This document shows positions 25,213-35,963 of a stretch of DNA of 64,000 nt, piece after piece. Positions within the stretch are counted from its first letter, which is position 1. Each line of letters starts with the position of its first letter. This stretch comes from Rhizobium brockwellii (GTDB taxonomy: Bacteria > Pseudomonadota > Alphaproteobacteria > Rhizobiales > Rhizobiaceae), in assembly GCF_000769405.2 (NCBI RefSeq), contig NZ_CP053442.1:124001-188000 (forward strand), written 5' to 3'. The notes below the pieces were generated by a model. It made no database searches. It was not told the DNA's origin and was given only the letters and a program-made list of their open reading frames with translations. The position numbers were made by a program, and so were the translations under genes.

Positions 25213-27353
25213 GCAACCTGCCTCATCTGCTGGGACCATAGTTGGCGATAGGTCATGCAGCGCGATACAAGCTGATCATGCCGGCCGATATCGGCAACCT
25301 TGCCACGCTCGATGACGAGAATGGCATCGGCATCGACGAGCGTCGAAAGCCGGTGGGATACGATGATGACGGTGCGGCCGGCGGCGATGCGGCTCAGATT
25401 ATCGCGGATGATCGCCTCACTGTCGGGGTCGAGCGCGCTCGTCGCCTCGTCGAAGATCAACAGCTTCGGATCGGTGATAAGCGCGCGGGCAATGGCAAGC
25501 CGCTGCTTCTGGCCGCCTGACAGGTTGGAGGCGTTTTCCTCCAGCATCGTGTCAAAGCCGCGCGGCAGGCGCTCGATGAACTCCTCGGCGCCGGCGATGC
25601 GGGCAACTTCCATGATCTCCTCGATGCTGGCATCGGGCTTGGCGGCGGCAATATTTTCGCGCACCGAGCCGCGAAACAGGAAACTATCCTGCAGCACGAC
25701 GCCGATGCTCGTTCTCAGATGCACGAGGTCGATCTCGCGGCTGTCATAGCCATCCATGCGCACGAGGCCTTCCTGGCTCTGATAGAGCCCCTGGATGAGC
25801 CTTGTGATCGTCGTCTTGCCCGAGCCGCTCTTGCCGACCACGCCGAAGAGGCAGCCCGCCGGAATGGCAAAGGAGACATTATCGAGCGCCGGCGCGCTAT
25901 CCGGGCCGTAACGGAAGCTGACCCTGTCGAATTCGATGCGGCCCTGCAGATGCGGCCGAACACCTCGTCCGCGGCCCGCCTGCTCCGGCCGCTGGTTCAT
26001 GATCTCGCCGAGCATGCGCACGGAGAGCGCGACTTCCTGATATTCGTGCACCATTGTGACGATCTGCACCAGTGGTCCCGAAACCCGGCCGGCGAGCATG
26101 TTGAAGGCGACCAGCGCGCCGATCGTCATCGCGCCGCTGAAGACATCGAGCGCGCCGAGGCCGATGATCGCGACGCTCATCAGCTTCTCCAGCAGTCCGG
26201 TCATCGCCTGGGCGATGGTCGAGATCTTGTCGACCCGGAAACGCACGGAGATCGACTGAGCCGAATAATCGTCCCACACCTTGCGCTGGCGCGGCTCCAG
26301 CGCCAGCGATTTGACGGTGCGCATGCCATGCACGGTTTCCACGAGCAATGCCTGCCGGTCGCCTTCGGCCTGGTAGAGTGCCTGCAACCGGCGCTGGAAC
26401 GGCCCGACGAGCATCATCACCACGAGCCCGACGAGGGCTGCGAAACCGAGCACGACAAGCGTCAGCTTGACGCTGTAAAGAAGCAAGATCGGCACGAAGA
26501 CCAGCAGCGAAACGCCATCCAGGAGCGTGAGAAACAGCCGGCCGGTCAGGAATTCGCGGATGCGCCCGGTCTGCTGCATATGCTTGACGAGAACGCCGGC
26601 CGAGGCATGCTCGAAGAGCGCGATCGGCAGGTTGAGCAGATGGCCGAAGGTGCGGGTCGCGACGCGGATGTCGATCCTGTTCGTCGCATAGAGCAGCAAA
26701 TAGCGGCGCAGGAAGGTGAAGGTCGCGTCGAAGACGAGCGCGATCGCGATGCCCGCCGTCAGAACCGTCAGCGTCGCATAGCTCTGATGCACCAGCACCT
26801 TGTCGATGACGAGCTGAAAGAAGATCGGCGTCGTCAGCCCCAGCCCGTAGAGCACGAAGGCGGCGAGCGCAACGTCTCGGAAGAAGCTGCGCTGCTTGAT
26901 GATCTCGGGGACGAACCAGCGGAAGCCGAAGGGCCGGTCCTCATCGGACATGCGATAGTTGCGCTTCAGCAGGATCACCGACCCGAGCCAGGCCTTGGCG
27001 AACTGCTCTTCGCTGAGCATCATCACCTCGGCGCGTGACGCCAGCGGGTCGAGTACGCGGATTCTCTCATCCTCCCCGCTCCCGACAGCGCCGGCGATGA
27101 CCACCCAATTGCCGTTCGTCAGCTCTGCGAGCACCGGGAAGGCCTCGCCGAGTTGGAACAGGGATCGCCAGTCGAGTGTCAGATGCCTTGCCCTGAGGCC
27201 GGCATCCTTGGCCATGCGCAGCAGCTGCCGCATGGCAACAGGATCGTTGCCGACGGCATAATCGTGCTGCAATCGTTCAGGAGCAAGATCGACGCCGTGA
27301 TGACGCGCGACCAGTGCAAGACAGTGCAGGTTGGTATGCAGAAAACCACTCAT
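25209..27353 (-). CDS. Type I secretion permease/ATPase (HlyB type with C39-like domain)
   Basis: 714 aa. Residues 1-130 are a C39-like domain ('LHCLALVARHHGVDLAPERLQHDYAV') in which the protease Cys position is replaced, so it binds substrate and does not cleave it, as in HlyB. A six-helix membrane domain follows (about 155-435; 'ELVIDKVLVHQSYATLTVLTAG' region). The ATPase domain has Walker A 'GKSGSGKTT', signature 'LSGGQKQRLAIARAL' and Walker B 'LLIFDEATSALD'. It drives one-step secretion of an unfolded substrate. It lies downstream of the two giant-protein genes and the 102-aa gene, with which it is coherent; the giants are the obvious candidate substrates. Confidence 0.93.
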   Translation of the reverse strand: MSGFLHTNLHCLALVARHHGVDLAPERLQHDYAVGNDPVAMRQLLRMAKDAGLRARHLTLDWRSLFQLGEAFPVLAELTNGNWVVIAGAVGSGEDERIRVLDPLASRAEVMMLSEEQFAKAWLGSVILLKRNYRMSDEDRPFGFRWFVPEIIKQRSFFRDVALAAFVLYGLGLTTPIFFQLVIDKVLVHQSYATLTVLTAGIAIALVFDATFTFLRRYLLLYATNRIDIRVATRTFGHLLNLPIALFEHASAGVLVKHMQQTGRIREFLTGRLFLTLLDGVSLLVFVPILLLYSVKLTLVVLGFAALVGLVVMMLVGPFQRRLQALYQAEGDRQALLVETVHGMRTVKSLALEPRQRKVWDDYSAQSISVRFRVDKISTIAQAMTGLLEKLMSVAIIGLGALDVFSGAMTIGALVAFNMLAGRVSGPLVQIVTMVHEYQEVALSVRMLGEIMNQRPEQAGRGRGVRPHLQGRIEFDRVSFRYGPDSAPALDNVSFAIPAGCLFGVVGKSGSGKTTITRLIQGLYQSQEGLVRMDGYDSREIDLVHLRTSIGVVLQDSFLFRGSVRENIAAAKPDASIEEIMEVARIAGAEEFIERLPRGFDTMLEENASNLSGGQKQRLAIARALITDPKLLIFDEATSALDPDSEAIIRDNLSRIAAGRTVIIVSHRLSTLVDADAILVIERGKVADIGRHDQLVSRCMTYRQLWSQQMRQVA

Positions 27354-27397
27354 GGCCCACCCGAAACAATACGAGACCGAGGCTTCGATTTGAAAAG

Positions 27398-27439
27398 TAG
27401 AGCGTCTTTGTGCGTCCGAATGGACGCACGGCGCTCTAG
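27398..27439. repeat. Intergenic hairpin repeat, copy 2
   Basis: TAGAGCGtctttGTGCGTCC - GAAT - GGACGCACggCGCTCTA: an 8-bp inner stem and a 7-bp outer stem separated by a TCTTT/GG bulge. It lies between the 102-aa gene and the secretion ATPase. It could also attenuate transcription into the secretion genes. Confidence 0.8.
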
Positions 27440-27449
27440 ACCTGTCTTA

Positions 27450-27758
27450 TCAGTTGAAGTTCGGCGAGGCGTTCGAAGCGCCGGCCTGCACCGTCTGAAT
27501 ATCGGCAGCCGCCGCAGCTGGCATATCGCCGATGCGACGGACCGCACCCGACTCGACCAAGCCGCCAAGCGCCTTCTGCATGAGATCGACCGCATTGGCG
27601 AAGGCGTCGACCGGCATGATGATGCGCTGGCGGAAAACCGGCTTCGGATTGTTGTTGGCGTCACGATCAGTGGCCGAGAGCGACATCAGGTCGATGCGCA
27701 CGATCGTTCCCGTGATGGTGATTTCGCCGATGCCATCTGCATAGAGTTCGTTGCTCAT
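27450..27758 (-). CDS. Uncharacterised 102-aa protein of the secretion locus
   Basis: It begins MSNELYADGIGEITITGTIVRIDLMSLS, continues 'NPKPVFRQRIIMPVDAFANAVDLMQKALGGLVESGAV' and ends in a low-complexity Ala-rich tail. No signal peptide or membrane segment is visible. ATG at 27758 is preceded by a strong GAGGAGAG. I do not recognise the family; the pattern (short beta-rich start, then a Pro/Met-rich loop and an amphipathic helix) recalls small proteins that accompany type I secretion loci. It sits between hairpin repeats 2 and 3, between cobW-like copy 1 and the secretion ATPase. A role in secretion or assembly of the giants is inference. Confidence 0.7.
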   Translation of the reverse strand: MSNELYADGIGEITITGTIVRIDLMSLSATDRDANNNPKPVFRQRIIMPVDAFANAVDLMQKALGGLVESGAVRRIGDMPAAAAADIQTVQAGASNASPNFN

Positions 27759-27797
27759 AGTTCTCTCCTCTGGTTGATAATCAAAACGTCTTCACCT

Positions 27798-27828
27798 TAG
27801 GGCGCCTTACGTCCATTAGGACGCTCTA
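27798..27828. repeat. Intergenic hairpin repeat, copy 3 (short, diverged)
   Basis: TAGGGCGccttaCGTCC - ATTA - GGACGCTCTA has the same end sequences and stem scheme as copies 2 and 4, but is shorter and imperfect. It lies between the 102-aa gene start and the cobW-like copy 1 stop. Confidence 0.65.
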
Positions 27829-27834
27829 ACTATT

Positions 27835-29046
27835 TCAATGTGCGTGCTGCCACGCCGGAAACGGGTCCCGAAGCCCGGCGGCGGTCTGCGGATCGAAGCC
27901 TGTCTCCTCACCGGTCAGGCAGTCGTCGAGCGCGGTGCGGATGGCTTCCTCGTCGAAGCCGGCGCCGATGAAGACCAGTTCCTGGCGGCGGTCGCCCCAG
28001 ACCTCGTCCCAATGCCGGTCGAGTAGCTGGCGGAATTGAGGATAACGCGGCCATTGCGCCTTCGGCACGGACGTCCACCAGAAGCCTTTGGTGTCGATGC
28101 GGCACTGCGTGCCGGCAATCGACAGCAGGCCGATCTCGTCGGGCCTTGTCGCCATCCAGAAATGGCCCTTCGCGCGGATGAGGCCCTGCCATTTCCTGTC
28201 GAGAAAATCCCGCAACCTGGAGGGATCGAACGGCCGGCGGCCGCGATAGACGAAGCTCGAAATACCGTATTCCTCCGTCTCCGGCACATGGTCGCCCCAG
28301 CCGAAAAGTTCTTTGTGCCACAGCGGATGGCGAGCAGCTCTGGCTTCGCTGAAGAGGCCGGTATTCAGGATGGCGTCGAGTGTCAGACGGCCGAAGCCGG
28401 TCTCGATGACACGGGCATCGGGGTTGAGTGCGGCAACGATGCGGCGAACCTCGGCAAGCGCTGCAGGCGGCACATCCTGCGCCTTGTTGATGACCACCAC
28501 ATCGGCGAACTCGATCTGCTCGACGAGCAGTTCCACCAGCTTGCGCTCGTCGTCTCCGTCCCGGCTCTCGCCGCGATCCCGCAGGAATTCCGCGCTCGCA
28601 TAATCAGCCAGAAGATTGACCGCATCGACGACGGAAACCATCGTGTCGAGCCGCGCGACATCGCAGAGGGCGGCCCCGCTCTCGTCGCGGAAGGAGAAGG
28701 TGGCTGCGACCGGTAGCGGCTCGGCGATCCCGGTGCCTTCGATCAGCAGATAATCGAAGCGGCCGGCGGCGGCGAGGCGGCGCACTTCGTTCAGGAGATC
28801 GTCGCGCAATGTGCAGCAGATGCAGCCATTGGTGAGCTCCACCAGCGTCTCGTCCGTCCGCGACAGGTTGGCGCCTCCGTCGCGCACCAGATCGGCATCG
28901 ATATTCACCTCGCTCATGTCGTTGACGATGACGGCGACCCGGCGCCCCTCGCGATTGCGCAGGACATGGTTGAGGATCGTCGTCTTGCCGGCGCCAAGAA
29001 AACCGGCAAGGACCGTCACCGGAAGTCTGTTGTCTGCACTCATCAT
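27835..29046 (-). CDS. CobW/COG0523-family metallochaperone GTPase (copy 1)
   Basis: 403 aa. Walker A is '[15 protein letters not shown]'; 'EVNIDADLV' is the switch region; the metal site is '[12 protein letters not shown]' (CxCC). '[13 protein letters not shown]' and the GTP-specificity motif 'INKAQD' (NKxD) follow, with a C-terminal CobW_C domain (about 270-380) containing '[11 protein letters not shown]' and '[12 protein letters not shown]'. Such GTPases insert Zn, Co or Fe into client enzymes (e.g. nitrile hydratase activators). ATG at 29046 follows GGGGAG. It starts 22 bp after the stop of the 1762-aa protein, so it probably serves that product. Its twin is cobW-like copy 2. Confidence 0.92.
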   Translation of the reverse strand: MMSADNRLPVTVLAGFLGAGKTTILNHVLRNREGRRVAVIVNDMSEVNIDADLVRDGGANLSRTDETLVELTNGCICCTLRDDLLNEVRRLAAAGRFDYLLIEGTGIAEPLPVAATFSFRDESGAALCDVARLDTMVSVVDAVNLLADYASAEFLRDRGESRDGDDERKLVELLVEQIEFADVVVINKAQDVPPAALAEVRRIVAALNPDARVIETGFGRLTLDAILNTGLFSEARAARHPLWHKELFGWGDHVPETEEYGISSFVYRGRRPFDPSRLRDFLDRKWQGLIRAKGHFWMATRPDEIGLLSIAGTQCRIDTKGFWWTSVPKAQWPRYPQFRQLLDRHWDEVWGDRRQELVFIGAGFDEEAIRTALDDCLTGEETGFDPQTAAGLRDPFPAWQHAH

Positions 29047-29068
29047 CGGTACTCCCCGCTCGCTTCTT

Positions 29069-32000
29069 TTACGCCGCGAGCTGCGGTCTGAATGCTACGT
29101 CCACATAGTAGTTTGTGCTGTTATAGCTGGCGCTCGGGAATAACCCGCTCGACCCATAGGCATAGACGCCGTTACTGCCGCTGAGCGCCGTCAAGTCGCC
29201 ATTCGTTACATCGGCGCTGAAGTAATTGCCGGTCGCCGAATAATTGCCGTTGGTGCTGTAGGAAACGACATAGGTCGTATCCGCGGCGACCTCGACCTGC
29301 TGCGTGAGCATCGCAGTCTGCCAGCCGCTTGCAGTTTCATTGTTGAAGGTGACGCTGCCGAGCAATGTGCCCGAGGCGGTCCAGAGATAGCCGTTGTGCG
29401 GGCCCGTATTGTCCGCCCCCTTGTAGAAGCGGATGCCGGTGACCCAGCCTGCCGTATCGGCCTGGAATTTCATGCCGAGATTAACCGGCTGGTTGTCGTT
29501 GACGGAGACGATTAAAGGCGTCGCATCGGCGGCAAAGAGGTTCTGCTCCGGCCCTCCCGTCTGGCCGCCGTTGATGGTGAGCGCAACCTGCGCCGACGCC
29601 GTGCCGCCATTGCCGTCTGCAATCGCGTAGCTAAAGCTCGCCGGTCCCGAATAGCCTGCCGTCGGCGTGAAGGTTACCGTCTGGGCCTGCGCGTCGTAGG
29701 CGACCGAGCCATTGACCGCGCCGCTGACGTTGGTGATGGCAAGCGGATCGCCATCGGCATCGGTGTCGTTTGCCAGGAGCATGGAGGCCTGGATGGTAAT
29801 CGGCGTGCCGGTACTGGTCGACAAGCCGCTGTCATTGGCGGCGACCGGAACCGCATTCTGCGCGCCGCCCTGCTGATAGAGCACGTCGACCCAGTAGTTG
29901 CTCGCATTATAGGAAGCGGTCGGGAACAGGCTGCCCGAGCCATAGGCATAAAGACCGTTGCCGCCACTCGTAGCACTCGACGGTGCCGTCAGCGCGCCGT
30001 TCGCATGGTCCGTCGTGAAGTAGTTCGCCGTTGCGGAATAGAAACCGTTCGAATGGTAGCTCGCCACATAGGTGGCGCCGGCCGCAACATTGATCGGCTG
30101 GGTGAAGGAAACCGTCTGCCAGCCGCTCGCCGTCTCGTTGATGAAGGTCGCCTGGGCCAGAAGCTGGCCGCTCACTGTCCAGAGCGAGCCGACATGCGTG
30201 CCGGTATCTTGGGCGCTCCTGTAATAGGTGAGCCCGGTGATCTGGCCGCTGGCGGAAGCGATGAACTTGACGCCGAGTTCGACCGAGTTGGCATCATTGG
30301 CGGCGGCAACGCCCGACGTGTCGGCGCCGGTGAACAGGCTTGACGTCGTGCCTCCCGCGGGCGGCGTGCCGACAGTGAGGCTCACCGTGGCCGACGCCGC
30401 GCCGCCATATCCGTCCGAGATCGAATAGGAGAAGCTTGCCGCACCCGTATAACCCGCTGTCGGAGTGAAAATGACGGACTTGGTCTGGCTGTCGAAGGTC
30501 ACCGTTCCGTTGACCGCGCCATTGACGCCGGTGATGCTGAGCGGGTCGCCATCGGCATCGGTGTCGTTTGCGAGCAGGCTGGCTGCGGAAATCGACAGCG
30601 CCGTATTGGAATAGGTCGTGTAGCCATTGTCATTGGCGGCGAACGGCACCGCATTGCTTGTCTGGTTGTAGACGACATCCACCCAGTAGTTCGACGACTG
30701 GTAGCTGGAGGTCGGGAAACCCGTGCCATCGCCGAAGACGCCGTTACTGCCGGCGAGCGCCGTCAGCGCCCCATTGGTGTGGGCGGACGTGAAATAGCCT
30801 GCTGTCGCCACATAGGAGCCTGTCGTGTGGTAGGAGGCGACATAGGTCGTCCCGGCCGCGATATGCACCGGATTGGTGAATGTCGCCGTCTGCCAACCGT
30901 TCACCGATCCGCTGTCGGCGAAGCTGACGGTCGCGACCAGCGTGCCGTCGGCCGTCCAGAGGGAGCCGGTATGGGCGCCGGCATCGCCGGCCGCCTTGTA
31001 GTAGCGGATGCCGGTAATCATGCCGCTGGACGAAGCGACGAACCTCATCCCGAGTTCCAGCGACTGACCTTCGTTGAAGCTTGCGCCCGTCGGACCTTCG
31101 CTTGATGTAAACAGCGTTTCCCCGCCAGGGCCCTGGTTTACGGTGAGGCTGACGTTGCCCTGATCCGTGCCGCCGCGCCCGTCCGACAGCGTATAGGTGA
31201 AGCTTGCCGGCCCCGAATAATTGTTGGTCGGCGTGAAGATGACGGTGCCGTTCTGCCGATTGAGCGTCACCGTTCCGTTGACGGCATTGCTGACGGCCGA
31301 AATCGTCATCGCATCGCCATTGGGATCGGCATCGTTTCCGATGAGCGAGGCGATCGATATGACGACGCTGTTGTTGCGGGTGATGGTCAGCCCCGTATCG
31401 TCGGCTGCAACCGGCGCGCTGTTGGGTCCGGCATCGAAGACCACGTCGACCCAATAGTTGGTGCCGGTGCCGGGGCTCTGGCCGGGGAATGTGCCGGCAT
31501 TGTCGCCATAGGCATAGACGCCGCCGCCATCGACGGCCTTCAGCGCGCCGCTAGCATAGGGGCTGCCGAAATAATTCTCGGTGGCGGAGTAGAAGCCGCT
31601 GCCGTGATAGGAGGCCACATAAGTCGTGCCGGCGGCAATCTGGATCGGCGAGGAGAACATCACCGTCTGCCAGCCGGAGAGCGGTTCGCCAACCGACACG
31701 CCGCTCGCCAGCAACGTTCCGTTGGCACTCCACAGGCTGACGACATGGTCGCCGGTATCGTAGAAGCCTTTGTAGAAGCGGATGCCCTGCACCGAACCTG
31801 CCGTCGTCGCCTGGAAGCGCAGGCCGAGCTCGACCGGATTGGGATCGACCGCCGCTTCGACCGCAGGCTTTTCCGCCAGCGTCCACAGGCCCTGTGTGCC
31901 CGGTAGGGTAACCGTGACCTGCTTGCCGGCCGATGGTGCCTCCAGATTGACGCTGTCGTCGACGGCGCGCGACAAGATCGTATAGGTGCCGCTCGCCTGG

Positions 32001-34357
32001 ACGACCCAGTTATAGCTCCAGCTCTCGCGGCCGGTGGCCTTGAACCAGTGCTGGCCGCCGTCGGTCGAAACTTCCACGCCGGCAATGATGCCGCCGCCGA
32101 AATCCTGCGCCGTGCCGGTGATGGTGACGCGCTGCCCCTCGACGAAGCTTGCACCGATGATCGGCGAGCTGATCGACGAGGTCGGCTTCAACGCGTCGGT
32201 CGATTGGGTCGCGAGGATCAGGCTCGCGTCGAGCGTGGTCGGCTGGATGCCCATGTCCGCGAACATGTTGACCATCGCCTGCTGCACGTTGGGATCGGTG
32301 GGCGTTTCCGGGCCCTGATGGTTGGCGTTCAGACCCCACGACCAGAAGACGGTGCCGGCGCCGAAGACGAGCGCGCCGCTTTCGGCCCGGTACATGGTGA
32401 GGCTATGGGTCGCCACCGCATCGCCGACCGTCGTGCCGTAGTCGCGCAGATAGGTGCTGACCGCGATGGAGGAGAGCGACAGGTTGATAAGGCCATCCGG
32501 CCGGAAGCCGTTTTCGACGTCGGAATCCCACTCGTAGCCGAGCAGGTTCTGCACGAGATTATAGGTCTCGCCTTCCTGCAGCTCGGCGACATCGGTGTTG
32601 CGCCAGAAGCGCAGGTTCGAATAGTCGTAGGGGATGGTGATCGTATCGGAACGGTAGCTGTCCACCTGGAACATCGTTCCGGTCAGCGAATTTTCCGGCT
32701 CCTGCCCCGGATCGGCATAGCGCGGATCACGCCAGGTGCCAGTGCCGGTAGTGCTCGGATCCGTGCTCGTGCCCCAGGTTTCTTTATAGCAAACCATCGT
32801 GCGGTAGGCTTGGCCGCTGCCGTCGATGCTGCTTTCCCAGCGCACCTTCCAGTAGCACTCGTTGCCGCTCCAGAAGGCGAGGTTCACGCCCGCATCGCGG
32901 GCCGCCTCGACATTGGCGCGCTGCTCGGCCGACCAGTATTCGTCATGACCGACAGAGAGATAGGCATCATGGTTCAGCAGCAGGCTGCCGCTGCGCGTCG
33001 CATCGACGCCGGAGATATAGGAAACATCATAGCCGTTCTGCTCCAGCCACTGGATCGCCGAAGACTCGACGCCGAAGATGAAATCATGCGAGCCGCCGAT
33101 CGGGCTGGTATTGGTGATGATCGGGCGGTTGTAGCTGACGGCCGAGGCACGGCCGATCGCGGTCAGTCCGCAGCTGCAGTTCGGCGGCAGGTAACCGATC
33201 ATGTCGGCCGGATCGACGGGGACTTGGCCATAATAGAGGCTGGCGCCGCCCCAGGCATTATAGGCCTGCCAGGTGGTATCGGATGTCTGGAAGACGATAT
33301 CGCTGGTCGAGGCATCGTCGCGCACCACGAAGGGGATGATGCTTGCATCCTCGGTCCCATCCTCGCGCACCAGCTTGGCGAAATAGACGCCGGAGACCGC
33401 GTCCGTCGGAATCTGCCAGCTCGCCGAGACCGACCAGTTGCCGCAATCGATGAGGCCGAGCGACATGTCGACAATCGGGTGCGGCTGGATCTGCGCCGAT
33501 GTCAGCGATTGCTCGATCGAGTCGACCTTGCGCGCCCCGGCCCCACCGTAATAGCCAATGCGGTAAATATCGATGCGGTAGTGGGTGGAATCGGTGGCGA
33601 TCTTGAAATCGACGGTCTGGCCGATATTCGTGCTGATTTCGGTGGCGAAGCCCTGAATGGTGCCGCCCCCGTCGCCCTCAAGACCCCATTCGCTGATCGG
33701 GTTGCCCTGCTTCAGGTTTTCGAGCGCGATCTTGTTGGGCGTCGCCGCCGCGGCCGCCGCCAGCGGTGTCGCCAGTGCAGTCGGGGCCGCAGTTGTCTCA
33801 GCGGAAACGTCCTGGCTCGGCTCCACCGAGATGGATGCTATCGACGCCTGAAGGCGCAACGAAGCCGTGTCGAGGCTGCTGGAAGAACTGACCGCCGCCG
33901 CCGTCTTGGCGCTGCCGGTGTCGGCGTCGCTGGTAACACCCGTAAGCGTGGGAGCAGCGGGCAGTGTCGCAGCCTCCTCGGACGGATCCGGGCCAAGCAC
34001 GGTGCGTTGCGGTGTCGAGGACGGCGTCTGGAAGACCGTCGCAGCCGACGCCGTCTTCATGGACGTGTCCTGCGCGCCGCCCTCGGCCGCAGGCGCCGGC
34101 ATCGCGGTCGACGACGATGCAGGGGACGATTGCATGTCGCCTGATGATATCAGGGAAGATGTGACCGTGCCGGTGAAGGAGGATTGCACGGTTGCGCTGC
34201 TCTGTTTGGCAAAGCTTGGGGAACCATCGGTACTTGTCGAAGAAACGACCGTCGCGGATCCAAGGACTGCGCTCCAGGCAGAGGATGTACGACAGATACT
34301 CAACGCTCCACCAAATGTACTCAGGTACTCACGATTACTGACATGAATTCTCCGCAT
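29069..34357 (-). CDS. Giant DMFase-like/DUF4082/cadherin-like protein (copy 1, 1762 aa)
   Basis: Ser/Thr/Ala-rich N-terminal linker (1-205), then a domain resembling the N,N-dimethylformamidase large subunit C-terminal region (about 208-720), with '[10 protein letters not shown]' (Tyr366), 'SYNRP' (Tyr409) and 'GHDEYW' (His471, Glu473). In N,N-dimethylformamidase the iron is bound by two Tyr and a Glu two residues after a catalytic His; the assignment here is my inference. Next is an Ig-like domain (about 735-830), then DUF4082 modules at about 836-976, 1094-1234, 1349-1496 and 1612-1761, alternating with three cadherin/tandem-95-like domains. No Sec signal and no GGxGxD RTX nonapeptides. 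GGAGGGG precedes the ATG at 34357. Likely secreted by the adjacent type I system. Confidence 0.85.
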   Translation of the reverse strand: MRRIHVSNREYLSTFGGALSICRTSSAWSAVLGSATVVSSTSTDGSPSFAKQSSATVQSSFTGTVTSSLISSGDMQSSPASSSTAMPAPAAEGGAQDTSMKTASAATVFQTPSSTPQRTVLGPDPSEEAATLPAAPTLTGVTSDADTGSAKTAAAVSSSSSLDTASLRLQASIASISVEPSQDVSAETTAAPTALATPLAAAAAATPNKIALENLKQGNPISEWGLEGDGGGTIQGFATEISTNIGQTVDFKIATDSTHYRIDIYRIGYYGGAGARKVDSIEQSLTSAQIQPHPIVDMSLGLIDCGNWSVSASWQIPTDAVSGVYFAKLVREDGTEDASIIPFVVRDDASTSDIVFQTSDTTWQAYNAWGGASLYYGQVPVDPADMIGYLPPNCSCGLTAIGRASAVSYNRPIITNTSPIGGSHDFIFGVESSAIQWLEQNGYDVSYISGVDATRSGSLLLNHDAYLSVGHDEYWSAEQRANVEAARDAGVNLAFWSGNECYWKVRWESSIDGSGQAYRTMVCYKETWGTSTDPSTTGTGTWRDPRYADPGQEPENSLTGTMFQVDSYRSDTITIPYDYSNLRFWRNTDVAELQEGETYNLVQNLLGYEWDSDVENGFRPDGLINLSLSSIAVSTYLRDYGTTVGDAVATHSLTMYRAESGALVFGAGTVFWSWGLNANHQGPETPTDPNVQQAMVNMFADMGIQPTTLDASLILATQSTDALKPTSSISSPIIGASFVEGQRVTITGTAQDFGGGIIAGVEVSTDGGQHWFKATGRESWSYNWVVQASGTYTILSRAVDDSVNLEAPSAGKQVTVTLPGTQGLWTLAEKPAVEAAVDPNPVELGLRFQATTAGSVQGIRFYKGFYDTGDHVVSLWSANGTLLASGVSVGEPLSGWQTVMFSSPIQIAAGTTYVASYHGSGFYSATENYFGSPYASGALKAVDGGGVYAYGDNAGTFPGQSPGTGTNYWVDVVFDAGPNSAPVAADDTGLTITRNNSVVISIASLIGNDADPNGDAMTISAVSNAVNGTVTLNRQNGTVIFTPTNNYSGPASFTYTLSDGRGGTDQGNVSLTVNQGPGGETLFTSSEGPTGASFNEGQSLELGMRFVASSSGMITGIRYYKAAGDAGAHTGSLWTADGTLVATVSFADSGSVNGWQTATFTNPVHIAAGTTYVASYHTTGSYVATAGYFTSAHTNGALTALAGSNGVFGDGTGFPTSSYQSSNYWVDVVYNQTSNAVPFAANDNGYTTYSNTALSISAASLLANDTDADGDPLSITGVNGAVNGTVTFDSQTKSVIFTPTAGYTGAASFSYSISDGYGGAASATVSLTVGTPPAGGTTSSLFTGADTSGVAAANDANSVELGVKFIASASGQITGLTYYRSAQDTGTHVGSLWTVSGQLLAQATFINETASGWQTVSFTQPINVAAGATYVASYHSNGFYSATANYFTTDHANGALTAPSSATSGGNGLYAYGSGSLFPTASYNASNYWVDVLYQQGGAQNAVPVAANDSGLSTSTGTPITIQASMLLANDTDADGDPLAITNVSGAVNGSVAYDAQAQTVTFTPTAGYSGPASFSYAIADGNGGTASAQVALTINGGQTGGPEQNLFAADATPLIVSVNDNQPVNLGMKFQADTAGWVTGIRFYKGADNTGPHNGYLWTASGTLLGSVTFNNETASGWQTAMLTQQVEVAADTTYVVSYSTNGNYSATGNYFSADVTNGDLTALSGSNGVYAYGSSGLFPSASYNSTNYYVDVAFRPQLAA

Positions 34358-34676
34358 TAGCGGCGTCCCCTCCCGCGTCGGCCGGCCCTTCGACCGTTAT
34401 AGAAGACGTGCATTCTGGCACCTTTGCCAAGGGAACGTACGACAGCAATCTGGGGTATGAGGGAGGTATCCCCTACGCCGATATGATGACCCTCCCCGCA
34501 TACCCGACAGACAAGGCACCAAATCTGCATGCGCCCATTCAAAATGTTAGAGCGTCCTTAGCGCGTCTGAAAGGACGCGCGGCGCTCTAAGTGGCTTACG
34601 CTGGTTGAAAAGGAATCCTGGGCCGGTCCGGCTGGTCGAGCCGGTTAACGCGAGTGTTGTCCTGCGCCGCCCCGCG
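34358..34676. other. Intergenic region upstream of giant copy 1
   Basis: 319 bp between the copy 1 start and the cobW-like copy 2 stop. It contains hairpin repeat copy 4 (34548-34589) and presumably the copy 1 promoter; no gene was supported. Confidence 0.5.
34548..34589. repeat. Intergenic hairpin repeat, copy 4 (best conserved)
   Basis: TAGAGCGtccttaGCGCGTC - TGAAA - GGACGCGCggCGCTCTA, with clear outer and inner stems. It lies after cobW-like copy 2 and may terminate or process its transcript. Confidence 0.8.
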
Positions 34677-35861
34677 CTACCACGCCGGAAACGGATCTTC
34701 GAGGGTGGCCCAGTCGCGCGGATCGGCGCTGGCGAGGCATCCGTCCAGTGCGGTCCGCACACCTGTTTCGTCCATATCAACACCGATGAACACGAGCTCC
34801 TGCCGACGGTCGCCCCAAGCGCTGTCCCACCGGCTCTCGATATGCTGACGAAACTGCTGATGGTTCGGCCAGTCCTGCCGGGGCACGGCTGCCCACCAGA
34901 GCCCCATGGGCTCGCAGCGCCGTTGGATGCCGGCAGCCGACATTACGCCCACATGACGCGGGCGCGTGGCAAGCCAGAAATGGCCTTTGGCACGCATCAC
35001 CCCCGGCCAGGGCTCGTCCAGGAACGCTCGAAACCGCATGGGGTCGAAGGGACGCCTCGTGCGATAGACAAAGCTCGCTACCCCGTATTCCTCCGTCTCC
35101 GGAACATGGTCGCCCGGACTGTACAGTTCCTTGTGCCACAACGGGTGCGCGGCGGCCTTTGCTTCATCGAAGAGGCCCGTACTCAGGATGGTTGCCAGAG
35201 AAACCTTGCCGAAATCCGTCTCCACCTGGCGCGCATCCGGGTTGAGCGCAGCAACTATCTTGCGGACTTCCGCGCGGATCTCTTCGGTCGCGTCCGAGAT
35301 CTTGTTGATCACGACAACATCGGCAAACTCGATCTGATCCACCAGCAGGTCGATGAGTGTGCGCCGGTCCTCGCCGTCGCGCTGCAGGCCGCGGTCGGCA
35401 AGCAGATCGGCACTGCTGTAGTCGGCCAACAGGTTTGCAGCGTCGACCACGGTGACCATCGTGTCGAGGCTGGCAAAATCGGCGAGCGAGACGCCGTTCT
35501 CGTCGCGGAAGGAAAAGGTTGCAGCGATGGGGCATGGCTCGGCAATGCCGGTGCCTTCGATCAACAGATAGTCGTATCGCCGCTCTTCGGCCAGTCGCCG
35601 TACTTCCGTCAGGAGGTCGTTGCGCAGGGTACAGCATATGCAGCCATTGCTGAGCTCGATCAATGTCTCCGTCGTATGCGACAGGTTGCAGCCGCCGTCC
35701 CGAATGAGACTAGCGTCTATGTTCACTTCGCTCATATCGTTGACAATGACAGCGACCCGCAGGCCCTGACGGTTGTTCAGGACGTGGCTGAGGAGCGTCG
35801 TCTTACCAGCGCCAAGGAAGCCGGCCAACACGGTTACCGGGAGCCGCTCGAACTTGTTCAT
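34677..35861 (-). CDS. CobW/COG0523-family metallochaperone GTPase (copy 2)
   Basis: 394 aa, strongly similar to copy 1 over its full length: Walker A '[15 protein letters not shown]', metal site '[12 protein letters not shown]' (CxCC), '[13 protein letters not shown]' with an extra Cys where copy 1 has Leu, NKxD as 'INKISD', and the CobW_C end '[12 protein letters not shown]'. The ATG at 35861 has AAGGA six bases upstream; in-frame starts further up lack this. It follows the 2341-aa gene by 102 bp, mirroring copy 1 behind the 1762-aa gene. It is expected to deliver metal to that protein in the cytosol before export. Confidence 0.92.
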   Translation of the reverse strand: MNKFERLPVTVLAGFLGAGKTTLLSHVLNNRQGLRVAVIVNDMSEVNIDASLIRDGGCNLSHTTETLIELSNGCICCTLRNDLLTEVRRLAEERRYDYLLIEGTGIAEPCPIAATFSFRDENGVSLADFASLDTMVTVVDAANLLADYSSADLLADRGLQRDGEDRRTLIDLLVDQIEFADVVVINKISDATEEIRAEVRKIVAALNPDARQVETDFGKVSLATILSTGLFDEAKAAAHPLWHKELYSPGDHVPETEEYGVASFVYRTRRPFDPMRFRAFLDEPWPGVMRAKGHFWLATRPRHVGVMSAAGIQRRCEPMGLWWAAVPRQDWPNHQQFRQHIESRWDSAWGDRRQELVFIGVDMDETGVRTALDGCLASADPRDWATLEDPFPAW

Positions 35862-35963
35862 CGGCATTCCTTGAATGCGGGCGGTCGAAGCGCCCTTCGC
35901 TGCGACCAGCATTTGTGTCGTATGAGCCTCATTCGAAACCGGCCCGTAACCTTGTCCTTTTCT

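Noticed and set aside
25209..25620. A peptidase C39 bacteriocin exporter instead of an HlyB-type ATPase
   Set aside because: The extreme N-terminal domain (27353 end of the gene) lacks the protease Cys motif, and a HlyD gene of the RTX-type follows.
32048..34144. A 698-codon open frame antisense to the first giant protein
   Set aside because: It is a high-GC mirror of the giant's coding strand: no ribosome site, an Arg/His/Asp-rich composition typical of a shadow frame, and full overlap with a gene that has clear domains.
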